A stretch of 64,000 nucleotides of DNA. Origin: Akanthomyces muscarius. Taxonomy: Eukaryota > Ascomycota > Sordariomycetes > Hypocreales > Cordycipitaceae. Every line of letters starts with the position of its first letter. Within the stretch, counting starts at the first letter, position 1. The position numbers were made by a program, and so were the translations under genes. This document shows, in pieces, positions 11,377 through 24,922 of this stretch. Below the pieces are notes generated by a model. The model was not told the origin of the DNA. It searched no databases and was given only the letters and a program-made list of their open reading frames with translations. The stretch is from the NCBI RefSeq assembly GCF_028009165.1, contig NC_079245.1, positions 2,170,001-2,234,000 of the forward strand, in the 5' to 3' direction.

Positions 11377-12805
11377 ATGATGGCTGAGCTTACACTGGCT
11401 ATCTTCGGCCTAGCAATTCCTATAGCACAGGGCCTATTCAAGCTCCACGGCAAGCTTGACGAAATAGCCAGTGCGCCCAACGATATTAAGCTTTTCAAGA
11501 ACGAGACGTATATTCTTGGGACCTCAGTCAACACCTTCCAGATGCAATGCCCAGTCTCACTGGGGAAATTGACAGAGTCTAAGAAGCAAAAAGCGCTGAT
11601 GCACGCTCAAGCAATCGTCGATCACTTCGACAGCATGATGAAATCGACCGAAGCAGCCACCAAAGTGATTCTGAGCACATTCGATGGTAAACAGAGTACT
11701 GTTGGCCAGCTCCTGGCTCGAATCAGATGGGTACTCAACAAATCTTCTATTGCCGCGGCTCGCAGCTCGATGATCCTTTTTTACGCCATGATCAATATGT
11801 TTGTCAACTCAGTTATCGTGGAAGCGCTGCTACACGAAAACAACGTTCTCAGAGAGAGAGGAGGTGTGTCTTCGAAAGAGATAATAGAGAAGTTGTACGT
11901 TCCAAGATTCGCACGCTAGAATAGAGCGCCATCTGCCAAACTCCCGCTAATTTGACAGGGACTTTTTTGGAAAGTTACTGAGAGGAGATCGTGTTCGTGT
12001 CTGGGGGGCACTACAGCAGTGCCAGGATCTTACGGTCAACAGAGCCGAGCTACAGAGTATCGAACGAACGGCGAAATACATAGATAGAAAGGCCAAACTG
12101 GTCATCGGCGACCTTCCCTCACGGTCAACAAAGAAGACGAGAAGCGCTCACGCTGATAAAAAGCCAAAAATCGGTAACCGGCCAAGCCGCGCTGTGTCCT
12201 CAGCAGCGGAGGGTCTGGCACAGCCCAGCGAGTCTACCCGCAAACCAGAAGCTAAACCCGGGTACCTGGCTCTGGACCCTTCTTGCTCTGATCTCTATCT
12301 GCCGGCGGGTGGCAGCCAGGCACGCGGGAGCAAGCAGAGGCCAGCGGCCGAAGTACCGGCAAAAACAAGCCCATCCACAGCTGCATCGCAGCTCAAAAAT
12401 CGCCCCGCCGGAGCGGAAAGCGGCCGCAGCTTCAGGGAAAGAGAAGCGGTCAATCTCCTCCCAAGCGGGAGAAAAGTGATCCCAGATGTATCTCGAAGTA
12501 AGGGTGAGCAAGTGTCATCCTCCAAGTCTACGAATGTCGTTGAACATGTGGCCACGATGGACCGTGCGAGACTGAGCCCTCAGGATACTTCCACAACAAA
12601 GAGGCGCAAGTCTGGGGGAGCAGCTCGCATTCCCGAGGATACACAGTCACTCGAGAAGAGATATGTTGCCTTTCTTGGCGCTGGCGACTCTGAGAGGTTG
12701 GCCCGCCGCCAGGAGCGACCTTTACAAGCGAGGGTGTCATCAGTCGGCGATGATGATGATGATGAGGAGGAGGAGGAGGAGGAGCAGAACAACAGCGAGC
12801 GATAA
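11377..12805 (+). CDS. Helo-like / STAND N-terminal-domain protein with acidic tail
   Basis: Two exons (11377-11894, 11959-12805) with a 64 bp intron give 454 residues. The first ~170 residues (MAELTLAIFGLAIPIAQGLF, then a helical bundle) match the style of the 'fungal N-terminal domain of STAND proteins' (Helo_like_N). In longer proteins that domain precedes an NTPase and repeats; Helo-type domains are related to HET-S/HELLP inducers of cell death. Here no NACHT or repeat domain follows. Residues ~200-450 are basic, Ser/Lys-rich and probably disordered, and the protein ends in an Asp/Glu run encoded by GAT and GAG triplet repeats. Function is unknown; a role in heterokaryon incompatibility or signalling is inference only. 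Confidence 0.65.
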
Positions 12806-13062
12806 ACATGGGTATTAATGTATTAAAATGTCATAATCAATACTTGCCAAATTTTTGACAAAAGACAAAGCGAATGCAACGGCAGCATCGCATGCGACAG
12901 CTGGACTTACACAGTTCAGCTGAACCTCGCAGGCCCCACAACCACGACCCCTAAGAAGCTGGCGGCAAAAAGCCATCTCATGAACCTTCAAGATCCTAAT
13001 TGGAAAAGGTCTGACGCGCCATCCACCATCGAACTTGCGAGTCAGCACACCATATTAACAAG

Positions 13063-13676
13063 ATGGATTTTATCAAGTCGATACTGCCGCCCGGGAAGGG
13101 TATCCTGCCCTATTACATGCTAATTGTGAGTTCTTGCAACCAAAGCTCCTCCTCCTGACTTTCGCCTCGCCCTATCCGCATCCATCGCTAATCACCGCCG
13201 CCCTCCCTCGTCCACAGCTCTCCGTCGTGTCGATCGGCAACTCGCTGCAGGCGTACCTGACGCTGCACTTTTCGCGGCGCGTCTACAACGGCCGCTTCGT
13301 GCCCAACCCGGCGCTCAGCAAGACCTCGACAGACGGCCGCGACCCCGAGGACCGAACCGACAAGCTCGTGCCCGCGCGCAACCCGCAGGACCCCAAGGCG
13401 GCCGACCAGCTGACGCCGCTCGCCGGCCGGCTCTTTGGCACCTGGACGCTCATCACCTGCATCGTCCGCTGCTACGCCGCGTACCACCTGCACATCGGCC
13501 CCGTCTACAACATTGCCATCTGGACGTACGTCGTCGCGCTGGGGCACTTTGCCAGCGAGCTGTTTATCTTCAAGAGCATGTCGTTTGGCGTGCCGCAGCT
13601 TTTCCCCTTTTGCTTGGCGACCGCGGCGCTTATCTGGATGCCCACGGTCCGCGAATACTATGTAGAGTTTAACTAG
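13063..13676 (+). CDS. ERG28: Ergosterol biosynthesis scaffold protein Erg28
   Basis: Two exons (13063-13125, 13218-13676) with a 92 bp intron encode 173 residues. The order of features is that of Erg28: a short N-terminal helix (ILPYYMLI), LSVVSIGNSLQAYLTLHFSR, a variable loop, then GRLFGTWTLITCIVRCYAAY. Two further hydrophobic helices include the conserved IAIWTYVVALGHFASELF. Erg28 is an ER membrane protein without catalytic activity that tethers the C-4 demethylation enzymes of sterol synthesis. The Asp/Pro-rich loop between the first two helices (roughly residues 55-85) is longer than in yeast, as is common in filamentous fungi. Confidence 0.92.
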
Positions 13677-13817
13677 AAACGCCGATCTGGCTCCCGAACC
13701 GGTAACGAAAGACGCGCTACAACGTTGTGGAATTATAGTGGTAATTCACTTATGTACTGTGTGACTATCCCCGCCGAATACACCAAAAAACCTTCATCCT
13801 TTTACTTGAAATGGCAA

Positions 13818-16127
<2,310 letters not shown>

Positions 16128-17761
16128 ATGGGTGTTATTCGCAAAAAGACGGTGAACAGGGGTGGTGAAGGCGGCGTCAAGTATGTCTGCGATGCTTGCT
16201 CCGTCGATATCACGTCAACGGTAAGTGCTGTCGCATACTGCCTGACAAGGCAATAGCCGGCACCAGCTCCCTTTGCATCGCCAACCGCTAATATCGGCCG
16301 CGTCTTCAGGTTCGCATTCGATGTGCAGATTCGGCATGCACGGATTTCGATCTTTGCGTCTCTTGCTTTGCCAAGGGCGAATCGCGCAACGCGCACGACC
16401 CCGCTACACACGCTTTCCGCGTCATTGAACAGAACTCGTTTCCAATTTTCGACGAGGAATGGGGCGCAGATGAAGAATTACTTTTAATCGAAGGTGCCGA
16501 AATATACGGACTCGGATCTTGGGCAGACATCTCCGATCACATTGGCGGCTTCCGCAAAAAGGACGAAGTTCGCGACCACTATCTCCAGACATACGTCGAA
16601 TCTACGCGCTTTCCACTCCCGGAGCGTTGCAGCCCACACGACAACGATCTGGCCAAGGAAATCCCTCGAGAAGAATTCCAGTCGCGCAAGAAGCGCAGGA
16701 TTGAAGAGCGCCGTGACGCTGCCAAGAATGCGCCCGCCTTACAACCCAAGACCAAACCGACGGCCTCTGTGCCCAGTTGTCACGAAATTCAAGGATACAT
16801 GCCTGGTCGTCTAGAATTCGAAACGGAACACGCCAACGATGCCGAAGAGGCGGTTCAGCTTATGCAGTTTGACCCTGGCGATGGTCTCAATCCCAAGACG
16901 GGAGAATTGGAGCCGGAAATGGAGCTCAAATTAACGGTCATGGAGGTATACAATTGCCGACTTACACAACGAGTGGATCGCAAAAAAGTCATCTTTGAAC
17001 ACAATCTGCTCGATTACAGAGAAAATACAAAACTGGACAAGAAGAGGACCAAGGAGGAGAAAGATTTGATTCAAAAAGCCAAGCCTTTTGCGCGTATGAT
17101 GAACCGCAAAGATTTCGACGATCTTTGCCAAGGACTAGTCGACGAGCAAAATCTCAGGCAGGCCATTACGCAGCTGCAGGAATGGCGCAGTCTCAAAATC
17201 GGTGATCTGCGCAGTGGCGAGAAGTATGAGGCGGAAAAGGCCTCGAGGATACAAAAGTCCATTCCCATGGGTTCAATGGACAGGGAACGTCTTGCCTCTA
17301 CACAGCGCGGCAAGCAAACTGCGCCGCCTGAGCCTGCTAGCGGCGCTGCTCTGCTTGTTGCGCCTGAACTGCCCAGCCACATCAACCAGAGCACTGCTGA
17401 CGGCGATAGCAAGGCGCTCGTTAATGGACAAACCAATGGTGTTGCTACCAATGGCCACGCTGCACCGCCTCGGCCAAAATATAACCCTCAGCCGATCTCT
17501 GGTGTCCAGTCGCTGCATCTCACCCAAGACAATGCGCCGGATCTGCATCTGCTCACGCCGGACGAGGCCAAACTCTGCGAGGTCATCCGCCTGCAGCCCA
17601 AGCCATACCTCATGATTAAAGAACAAATTCTGAAAGAGGCTCTCAAGACGAACGGGTCGCTGAAAAAGAAACAGGCCAAGGATATTTGCCGGCTGGACTC
17701 GCAAAAGGGAGCCAGAATATTTGACTTTTTCGTCAACGCGGGTTGGGTTGGAAAGGCTTAA
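16128..17761 (+). CDS. ADA2: SAGA/ADA complex transcriptional adaptor Ada2
   Basis: Two exons (16128-16220, 16310-17761) with an 89 bp intron give 514 residues. A ZZ zinc finger occupies residues ~17-65 ([31 protein letters not shown]). A SANT domain follows at ~75-125 ([32 protein letters not shown]). A central helical region precedes a C-terminal SWIRM domain (~430-514) ending [15 protein letters not shown]. This order is diagnostic of Ada2, which stimulates Gcn5 histone acetylation in SAGA in the nucleus. The Ala/Asn-rich linker at about 370-410 is likely disordered. Confidence 0.95.
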
Positions 17762-18263
17762 AGCATATAGGGCAAAGGCTTGGGAGGTTACAGTGTTCAA
17801 TTTGGGCTTGGCATAGCCCCGGAGTAATGGTGGTTGGTGGGATGTGTTTTTCTTCCCTACTTTCCAGCTGTATTCAGTTACAAGTACAAGGCGTACGGCT
17901 CAATGCTGTGTTGTTTAAAGAGCAGGCATCTTTTATAGCGAGAATGATATCCTCTTGATTTGCAACTGACCATGAAGCCTGTGCCTTGGTGATGATGTAT
18001 TGCATAGACAATGTGGCAAGATGGCCATTCTGCTGCCTACATAGGGCTGCTGCCTATTCGTCTTCAGATTAAAAAATTCAAGAAACAAACTATGCCACTT
18101 GAATTGACTTTTGTGGCGTGTCCTGTATCAAAGCCAACACCACGAGTATCGATCAATGTCGAGGCAGCCCCACACCCCGTTACTCGCATGCAGGCACACC
18201 TTGTGAAGCGTGTGAAATAGAGTCTCCTTCTGACACCCTGACACAGCGCCGCTGCATTTCTAT
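17762..18263. other. Intergenic region
   Basis: About 500 bp holding the ADA2 3' flank and the promoter of the rhodanese-like gene; nothing else recognised. Confidence 0.4.
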
Positions 18264-18817
18264 ATGCTTCGCGGTTTCAGCACTGCAATCCCATCTGCTC
18301 GTCTCAAAATGGCCAGCATTGCATCTCTCAAGCGCATCTCCGCCAAGGACCTCTCTGAGAGGATTCTCGCCGAGCGAGATGCTGCGGAGCCGACCTATGC
18401 CATTGTGGATGTGCGCGATGACGGTAAGAAAACAGAAGATTTTGTGGCGTTTCACATTCTAAGCATACTCAATAACATTGACTGACTTTTCTTTTTAAAG
18501 ATTACATTGGCGGTCACATCAGGGGAGGCATCCACGCTGCCAGCGCGCAGCTCGACGTCATGATGCCCACGCTGCTGCGCCGTCTGCAGGACAAGAAGAC
18601 GGTAGTCTTTCACTGCGCCCTGAGCCAGCAGAGAGGACCGAGTGCTGCGCTGCGCTACCTGCGGGAGCGTGTAGCGGCGGCAGACAGCGAGACGCCGGGC
18701 GAGACCGATCAAGAGGTGCTGGTGCTGGATAGAGGCTTTGAGGGATGGCAGCAAGAGTATGGGACGGACGAGAGACTTACCGAGGGCTACCGCAAGGAGC
18801 TTTGGGAGAATTACTAG
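18264..18817 (+). CDS. Rhodanese/Cdc25-like phosphatase or arsenate reductase (Ych1/Ibp1-type)
   Basis: Two exons (18264-18423, 18501-18817) with a 77 bp intron encode 158 residues. It is a single rhodanese domain: TYAIVDVRDD, the GGHIRGGIHAAS segment, and active-site loop HCALSQQRGPSA, a CX5R signature as in Cdc25-family phosphatases and fungal Ych1, Ibp1 and Acr2-type enzymes. GFEGWQQEYG ends the domain. A phosphatase or arsenate reductase activity is likely; which one cannot be told from sequence. The N-terminus MLRGFSTAIPSARLK resembles a mitochondrial presequence, whereas the ATG at 18309 (MASIASLKR) would give the usual cytosolic form. Both may be used. Confidence 0.85.
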
Positions 18818-19318
18818 AATTCCAATGACAAGTTTGGTATTTTCTTTCTTGGAAGTCAAATTTGAGTGTGGCTTGCGGGAAACGACGCTGTGGCTTGGAT
18901 TCTCAGGCACCTTATTGAAATAAGGTGAGAGGGCTGCAACGCCATCACAATTACTTTTGAGGTAGGAAAACTATGTTCTGCTGCTGCATTTGGGATTTCT
19001 CGCCTCGCAGTTGTGAGGTTATATAAACCCGATGCAGTCCTGACCATGGCGAGTCTTTTCTTCCCATCCTTCAATCACATCTTGACTTCATATCAACTTG
19101 ACTTCCCTTTCTTTGTACTTCAAACTACTATCCAACCTCTTACTCCTACCTTCTCATAGGATCAATATCCTATAGCCGCTCTCACAATCTTCTATACAGA
19201 GCACCTCACACTCTGTATACCCTCGACTCACAAACCGCAGTCCAGCTTTACAACAAGTAAAGCCGACTTCAACCCTCGCACATACGCAGGCTTTTACAGC
19301 ATCCACACAATCTTCACC
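18818..19318. other. Intergenic, promoter of the Q-rich gene
   Basis: About 500 bp. A TATATAAACC element lies near 19020, some 300 bp before the next ATG, followed by a CT/CA-rich leader typical of fungal 5' UTRs. Confidence 0.45.
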
Positions 19319-19686
19319 ATGGCTACGACTGTTACTTCTGCTGCTACTGCTGCTGCTACCACGACTAGTCAGCGTAGCACTTTTCGCCGCCTCGGCGATC
19401 GAATCATCCGCATCGTGAACCCCAGCGTCGAGGAGCCCCTCGAACGCCGCGAGTACACCCGCGCCGAGATCCGCACCTTCCAGGCCCAGCTCGCCGCGAC
19501 GGGCGTGGACCTTGGCAGCGGCCGCTACCCCAGCCCTCGCAGCGTCGCCTTTCGCGGCCCCGAGGACTTCATCGCGGACCGCCCCTGGCGCAACGGCATG
19601 TTCCTTGACCTCCCACGCACCCCAATCGCCTGGGAGGAGAGGGCTCAGCACCAGCACCAGCAGTACCAGCGCCAGCAGCGCCAGCA

Positions 19687-19718
<32 letters not shown>

Positions 19719-20425
19719 ACCAGTCCGCCTACGAGCGCCGCCAGCACGCCTACGAGCGCCGCCTCCGGCTCCCCCCCGTGCGCCACGCCACGCCTCCCCA
19801 GCCCCTCTCGCAGCTGCAGAGGCTGCAGCAGCTGCAGCGACAGAGGCAGCAGCAGGCCCAGCAGCAGCAGAGGCAGCGGCTGATGGTGCAGCAGGAGTGG
19901 GAGGACGACCACGAGGCCCGCGCGATGGCCATGGTCATTGCCAACGTCAACTGGGACGACGATCGCCTCTTTGAGCGAGCCCTCTCCGTGACCACCACCA
20001 ACTCGGACGCCGGGTGCGCGATCCGCATCGGCCCGGCCCCCGGCACCGCGGACTGGGACAACGACACCAGCTATCAGCGGGCCCGCCGCACGACTTCCAT
20101 CGCCGAGTCCGAGCAGCAGCAGCAGCAGCAGCCCGGTCGAGGGCCTGCCACCCCCGCCACGCCGCCCAACCTCTGCTACCTCTCGACGCCCGCCTCCGAG
20201 TCCGACTCGGACGACTCGGACACCGAGTACGTCAACTCGGAGGGCATGCCGTTCCCCAAGATGGACAAGGAAGGGCTCTCGGCGGAGGACGCCGAGTACG
20301 CCAGCTCGGCGTCCAGACCCTTCCCCAAGGTCCCCATGGGCGAGCTCTCAAATCAGAGGGAGCATCTGGTACGAATGCAGCAGCGCAAAAGAATCGTCGT
20401 CACCAACCCAGACCCAATTCATTGA
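19319..20425 (+). CDS. Q-rich low-complexity protein of unknown function
   Basis: A single exon of 368 residues. It starts with a Thr/Ala-rich segment, then a short folded-looking stretch (FRRLGDRIIRIVNPSVEEPL). Residues ~100-200 are dominated by Gln and Ala, including a ten-residue poly-Ala run and repeated QQ blocks. A C-terminal Ser/Asp-rich acidic region (SESDSDDSDTEYVNSEG) contains the partial repeat EY(V/A)(N/S)S followed by PFPK, seen twice. No known domain is recognisable. Codon use is GC-rich and coherent across the frame, and a TATA box and long leader precede it, so it is probably real. A nuclear role would be guesswork. Confidence 0.6.
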
Positions 20426-21246
20426 ACAGAGAATGAAAAAGAATTGGGAAAAAAGAAGAAAAAAGACACTTAGGCTTTCGAGCTTCATGTGCTTACACGT
20501 ATATCAATGTGCGACTATTAGTGTCCTAGGATGGGTCCTTTCTTAAGGAGTTGTAGGGCAGAGTCTGTACAATTAGGTGAAAACGGGCCAACAATACGGA
20601 ATGGCTTTGATGATGGGAGGATTATGACTAAACTTGGACAAGCTTGGATGATTTTTGGCAATGGTGGAATTATTGAATGACGGCGTTTTCTATTGTGGTG
20701 GGAATTATTTGGATATGCATTGGCATTGTTGTGTAATGGCAGCTTGTCGGGTAGAGCTTGGAAGTTGCACTCAGACTGGATATCGCAGCACGACCAAAAA
20801 AAAAAAAAAAAAAAAAAAGAGTTTGATACAATCACTTCGAAATGTTTTAGGTTATTGTTTGCTTCATTCCCTAACGTCCTTTGTCAATTTCTGCACAATA
20901 CAAAAAAAAACTTTCAGAAAAAAACAATCGCGCATCATAATCAGCTTTTCCTGCTGCATCTGAGACATGCGTGCCGTCTGCGAGTGCTTCCAACGAATGT
21001 AGCCTGTGGAGTCGGCAGTGCGACAGAATGTCGTCGGTCATCTGGGCGGCATCGTCAACACGACTGGCATGCGGAGAATCCAAGACATTTCTTCGCCTCT
21101 GCGCATTTAAGAAAACCAGAGCACCGACAGTGCGGTTGAGTTTTCCCTCTTTTCTCTTCACAAGCCACAGGTTTTTTCAAGTTCTCCATACTCCTTCTTG
21201 TCACCATTTGCTGCACAGCTAAAAAGAAGAAAACACATCTGCCAAA
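20426..21246. other. Intergenic with a poly-A tract
   Basis: About 820 bp without a supported gene. It includes an A23 run at 20796-20818 and another A-rich stretch near 20900. Confidence 0.45.
20796..20818. repeat. Poly-A tract (about 23 A)
   Basis: A perfect homopolymer run in the region between the Q-rich gene and the small secreted peptide gene. There is no target-site duplication or retroelement 3' end beside it that I can see. Confidence 0.9.
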
Positions 21247-21390
21247 ATGAAGTTCATCATTGCCCTCTTTGCCAGCTTGGCCCTCGCCGCCCCCGCCCCC
21301 GCTCCGGATGGTTATGAGGTTGTCGTTGTGCCTCACGGCAACCCCGTCGAAATTGACCTTCCTGGCTACATCATTGATGTCAATAAATGA
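21247..21390 (+). CDS. Very small secreted peptide (47 residues)
   Basis: A single short exon. It starts MKFIIALFASLALAAPAPAP: a basic N-terminus, hydrophobic core and ALA-A-type cleavage site, so the precursor is almost certainly secreted. The mature part is about 30 residues (DGYEVVVVPHGNPVEIDLPG, then YIIDVNK), cysteine-free and acidic. No Lys-Arg processing site is present, so it is not an obvious pheromone precursor. The ATG context CCAAAATG and the 5' leader support expression. Function is unknown. It is too short for usual gene calls, but the signal peptide is unlikely to arise by chance. Confidence 0.6.
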   Translation: MKFIIALFASLALAAPAPAPDGYEVVVVPHGNPVEIDLPGYIIDVNK

Positions 21391-22404
21391 ATAATGTGAG
21401 AGTGATGGTAAGAGTCATGCTCTCTCACGCGAGATCCTGATGCTGATGGATTGACTAGTAAGAGGTCGCGCGGGAGCAGAAATGCATATTGAGCATGATC
21501 ATCAAAGTAAATACGCTCCGGAAGAGACAATGGGCTGTCGCGTGGAGTTGAATGGCTTGGGCATACGGGGGTGATATTTTACTTGTTTGTTTTAATACGT
21601 GTATCAATACGAGTCTCGTACAAATAAATTTGCTTGCTCTTGTATCACAGTGGTGTCTACTTCCACGGCTTCTCTGTCCGCTACGGCATCGTCGATGCAC
21701 CAGAGTTGCGCCAACCAGGAATTTGTCGTCTTGATATGTCATGCCCTTCTCTCGGAAAGCACATTACACTGATCCATAACCTTTGCTCTTTGCGTTTACT
21801 TTATTCTGCTTCCCCAACGGAGCCAGCACTGTTCTGCCGCCCAAGCTCTAGCCTACCCTATATTACCGGATCGGGCTGGTGGGGGCTGATGGTCCGCTGA
21901 CAGTTGAGGCCGGCTGCATTGGTCCAGTCAGTCCAGTAAATGGTCCAGTCAACAACCTAGTAATAAATGGTCCAGTCAGCCCAGTAAATGGTCCAATCAA
22001 CCCAACGACTGCTCCAATCAGGGCCAATCAGGGCCAATCAGGACCGGTCAAGGTCCAATCAGTGAAGCGGCCCAGGCACGGCTGATCTCGGCGCTCGCTC
22101 GCTATTCTTTGTTGTTTTTCCTGAACTGCATTCAACCTGCTTCACAGTAACTCTCGAACAACTTTTGCTTGAATTCACTGCACTTCATCTTCGTTCCAAG
22201 TTGCTGTTACTGGATCATTTTATTTCTGTCTTTAATACTCTGCATTTTCCACATTGGCAAACACTGAGACGGTCCCAACTTTCTCCCTCTTTTCCTAACC
22301 AAAACACTTGCCGGTACCTGACGACCCCTCCCCCACCATCGCTCGGTCGCAAACAACTTTACTCCAACAAAACGCTTTCCCGCCGCTCGGCACACATAGA
22401 CAAG
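21391..22404. other. Upstream region of the HD-domain gene
   Basis: About 1 kb with no supported gene. Its notable content is the repeat and CCAAT array at 21921-22058, followed by a pyrimidine-rich leader before the ATG at 22405. Confidence 0.5.
21921..22058 (+). promoter_or_regulatory. Degenerate tandem repeat grading into a CCAAT-box array
   Basis: Units of about 21 bp built on GGTCCAGTCA...CCAGTAAAT recur from 21921 to 21989. The array then changes into repeats of CCAATCA, with five CCAAT pentamers at 21993, 22013, 22024, 22034 and 22054, spaced 10-20 bp on one strand. CCAAT is the core site of the HAP/CBF (NF-Y) complex. The array ends about 345 bp upstream of the HD-domain gene, so it may control that gene. 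The spacing is close to one or two helical turns. Confidence 0.55.
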
Positions 22405-23341
22405 ATGGGTTCGCACCCGGCACAATCAGAAAACGCAAAGGATGGCATCGCCGGTAAGAAGCACAACACAGAAGCAGGCCATAGGAGCTGGCGCGGCGGC
22501 TAATCGATGCAGACCTTGGCTTCACCCCCATGATCAAGGTTGACGAGCCGTGGACGGTTGACAAGGTAGTCAAGGAGATGCCCGGTGATGCGCCTGTCGA
22601 GGGTTCAAGCTCGCCGCTCGCCTTCTTCCACATCCTCGAGCGCCTCAAGACGACGAAGCGCGAGGGCTGGAGACGCTTCGGAATCGAACGGTACGAACAA
22701 CCCAAGCCTCTTCCCGCAGCCGCCCTGCGGACACCTCAAACACACCGCTGACGTTCCTCTCTAGGGGCGAATCCATTGCCGACCACATGTACCGCATGTC
22801 CCTCATCTCCATGTTTGCGCCGCCGTCCCTCGCTCCGAAGCTCGACCTGCCCAAGTGCATGAAGATGTGCCTGATCCACGACATGGCCGAGCTGCTCGTC
22901 GGCGACATCACCCCCGTCGACGGCGTGCCCAAGCCCGAGAAGAACCGCCGCGAGGCCTCCACCATGGACTACCTGACGGCGAACCTGCTGCGCGGCGTCG
23001 CCGGCGGCGTCACCGGCGCCGAGGTGCGCGCCATCTGGCAGGAGTATGAGGACTCGCAGACGCTCGACAGCCACTTTGTCCACGATGTCGACAAGATGGA
23101 GCTGCTGCTACAGATGATGGAGTACGAGCGCCGCGGCCAGGGCCACGTCGACCTCGGCGAGTTTGCCTACGTCGCCGGCAAGATGACGCTGCCCGAGACG
23201 CGCGCCTGGGCTGACGAGCTCATTGCCGAGCGCGAGGCGTTTTGGGGCGCCAGGAAGCACGTCCACGGCGACAAGGGCGCCGAGGGCGGCGTCACCGAGG
23301 CGCACATCAAGCAGCAGGAGGACTACTATCAGCGCGACTAA
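22405..23341 (+). CDS. HD-domain 5'-deoxynucleotidase (HDDC2/YfbR-like)
   Basis: Three exons (22405-22453, 22513-22690, 22765-23341), introns 59 and 74 bp, 267 residues. The HD domain spans ~75-225. Metal ligands are visible in order: His in GESIADHMYRMS, the HD pair in CLIHDMAELLVGDI, and the Asp in FVHDVDKMELLLQ. This is the arrangement of yeast YGK1/YBR242W and human HDDC2, which remove phosphate from deoxynucleoside monophosphates. The C-terminal helix is extended by about 20 charged residues. Likely cytosolic nucleotide housekeeping. Confidence 0.9.
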
Positions 23342-24922
23342 AGCGGTGTGCCCCGGCTTGTGCGGAGGACGGGAACGGGTGTTCACTGAACGGTTGTTTG
23401 GCAATAATGGCGGTTTATATCCTGGGGCTGCATATATGATGGGACAAAGACACGCGTGATGATGGGCGAATTGGAGATGATTTTAGATGGGTCTGCCTGC
23501 CGAGGCTTTAGAGGAAGCACCTTTGATAGACTGTTATAGCATGCACTTACGAATGATTCTGCTTGGACCCGCATCCTACTTTGCTCAACTGGTTAATTAA
23601 GCTAAACGGTAGGTTTGGTGGACAATGCTGTTGCGCTCTTGCTCGCGTACCTTGGCGCCTCACGGAGACTGTGTTCGACATAGCCTTGCCCATGAATTCC
23701 AACACGCAGAGCTTCCGAGCGACCTCGCTGACTTGGCAAAAAAAAAAATTGCAATAATCAGGCATTGTGACTTCTGAAGTATTTATGCCCCTTTTGAGTG
23801 TCTTTGCAAATGCAAGCTACATACGTGATGGTGGCATTGGGCAGATTATTGAGGGCCCAGCGTCGAGTGCCTTTTCGCTCGTCTCAAGCTAGGTTGGCAA
23901 AAAAGAAACATAATGAGGTTGGTTGGGCACGGCGTAGTTGCAATACACAAGGGCAGAATAAAGTCACGCCGATGCCGGGGTCGGATCCATTGCTGCACAT
24001 ACCACTTCATTATTCTGTCTGCGAATGTCTCATGAGGGATGTCTGGATCTGATGCAGCTTTTTTATTTGCCGGACAGACATGGCTAGCTGGTACTATTTA
24101 TGATCTCTGCACAGTAGCTCAATAACCAGGTAGCCCCATGCACGGGTCACACCTCGAAGATGCTGGTAGTAACCAAGACTGCTCCCTTCTTTGCCAGTCT
24201 CAAGAGGTAAATCTGCGTTCCGAAACTAGCTGAGAGGAGGTAGACCTTGGCAGTCGGCAAGCTAGTTCGCGGGCTAATTCTAGCTCGGGCGATAGCCGAA
24301 GCGTTGATGTCATCGGCGAGCAAGAGGTCGGCTTTCGTCCTCGCCGTTCTCAAAGAGGCATTCCGCCCGAGAGTATTTGTGCGTTTCGCTGGGCCAGCTG
24401 CGGAAGCGCTATCATAAAACAACGGTGACTAGACTAGGCACGAGTCCACCAGATACGAGCTGGCCGTCCGCAATCAATGCCAAGTACGAGTAGTTCCTGT
24501 TGAAAGAAAAGCAGCAGCATAGGCAGTGGAGCTCATAGTCAAAGGGTCCCTCAGAGTGAAAAATTGAACACCAATGACATGGTTACGCTAATGTGGTTCA
24601 TCTCCTTACTACATCTTGAGATTATGAGACTTTTCTCACAATTCTAATAATGTTAAAGACCTAATTAGATTTTTTTTATACTTTAACAAGCTATTCACGT
24701 CATAAGCCTTGTGTCATAACGTTAATCGGGTTATAGGTGCTGCGCCTAGCGGGCCTGGCTTAGCCCCGAGTTCTGTGCGTTCGTATTGTCATGTACGGGT
24801 GTCCCATTTTTTGAAGTATTAAATCTCAACACTTCTTAAAACTTTTCTCTATTGCTGTTCTGTGAGGTTTTCCATCTTTGAATTCACTCAACTTCACGAA
24901 TCGCCTCGAAACTTGGACCACT
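23342..24922. other. Gene-poor region upstream of the glycosidase-like gene
   Basis: About 1.6 kb with no convincing gene. The stretch 24580-24720 is AT-rich. A minus-strand open frame at 24147-24422 (91 codons) overlaps one copy of a diverged direct repeat and could be a transposon remnant. Confidence 0.45.
24256..24308. repeat. Diverged direct repeat, copy A
   Basis: 53 bp that align without gaps to 26097-26149 with about ten mismatches. The shared core is TAGCTCGGGCGATA. The two copies lie on either side of the secreted glycosidase-like gene, in the same orientation. Confidence 0.6.

Noticed and set aside
20796..20818. Poly-A as the 3' end of a retrotransposed gene
   Set aside because: No coding remnant upstream on the same strand and no flanking target-site duplication were found.
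21879..22085. Repeat-encoded frame with GPVSPVNGPVN units
   Set aside because: The apparent protein repeat is a by-product of the DNA repeat that grades into the CCAAT array; there is no signal peptide or downstream continuation.
24147..24422. 91-codon minus-strand frame over repeat copy A
   Set aside because: No recognisable transposase or reverse-transcriptase motif; kept only as a possible repeat remnant.
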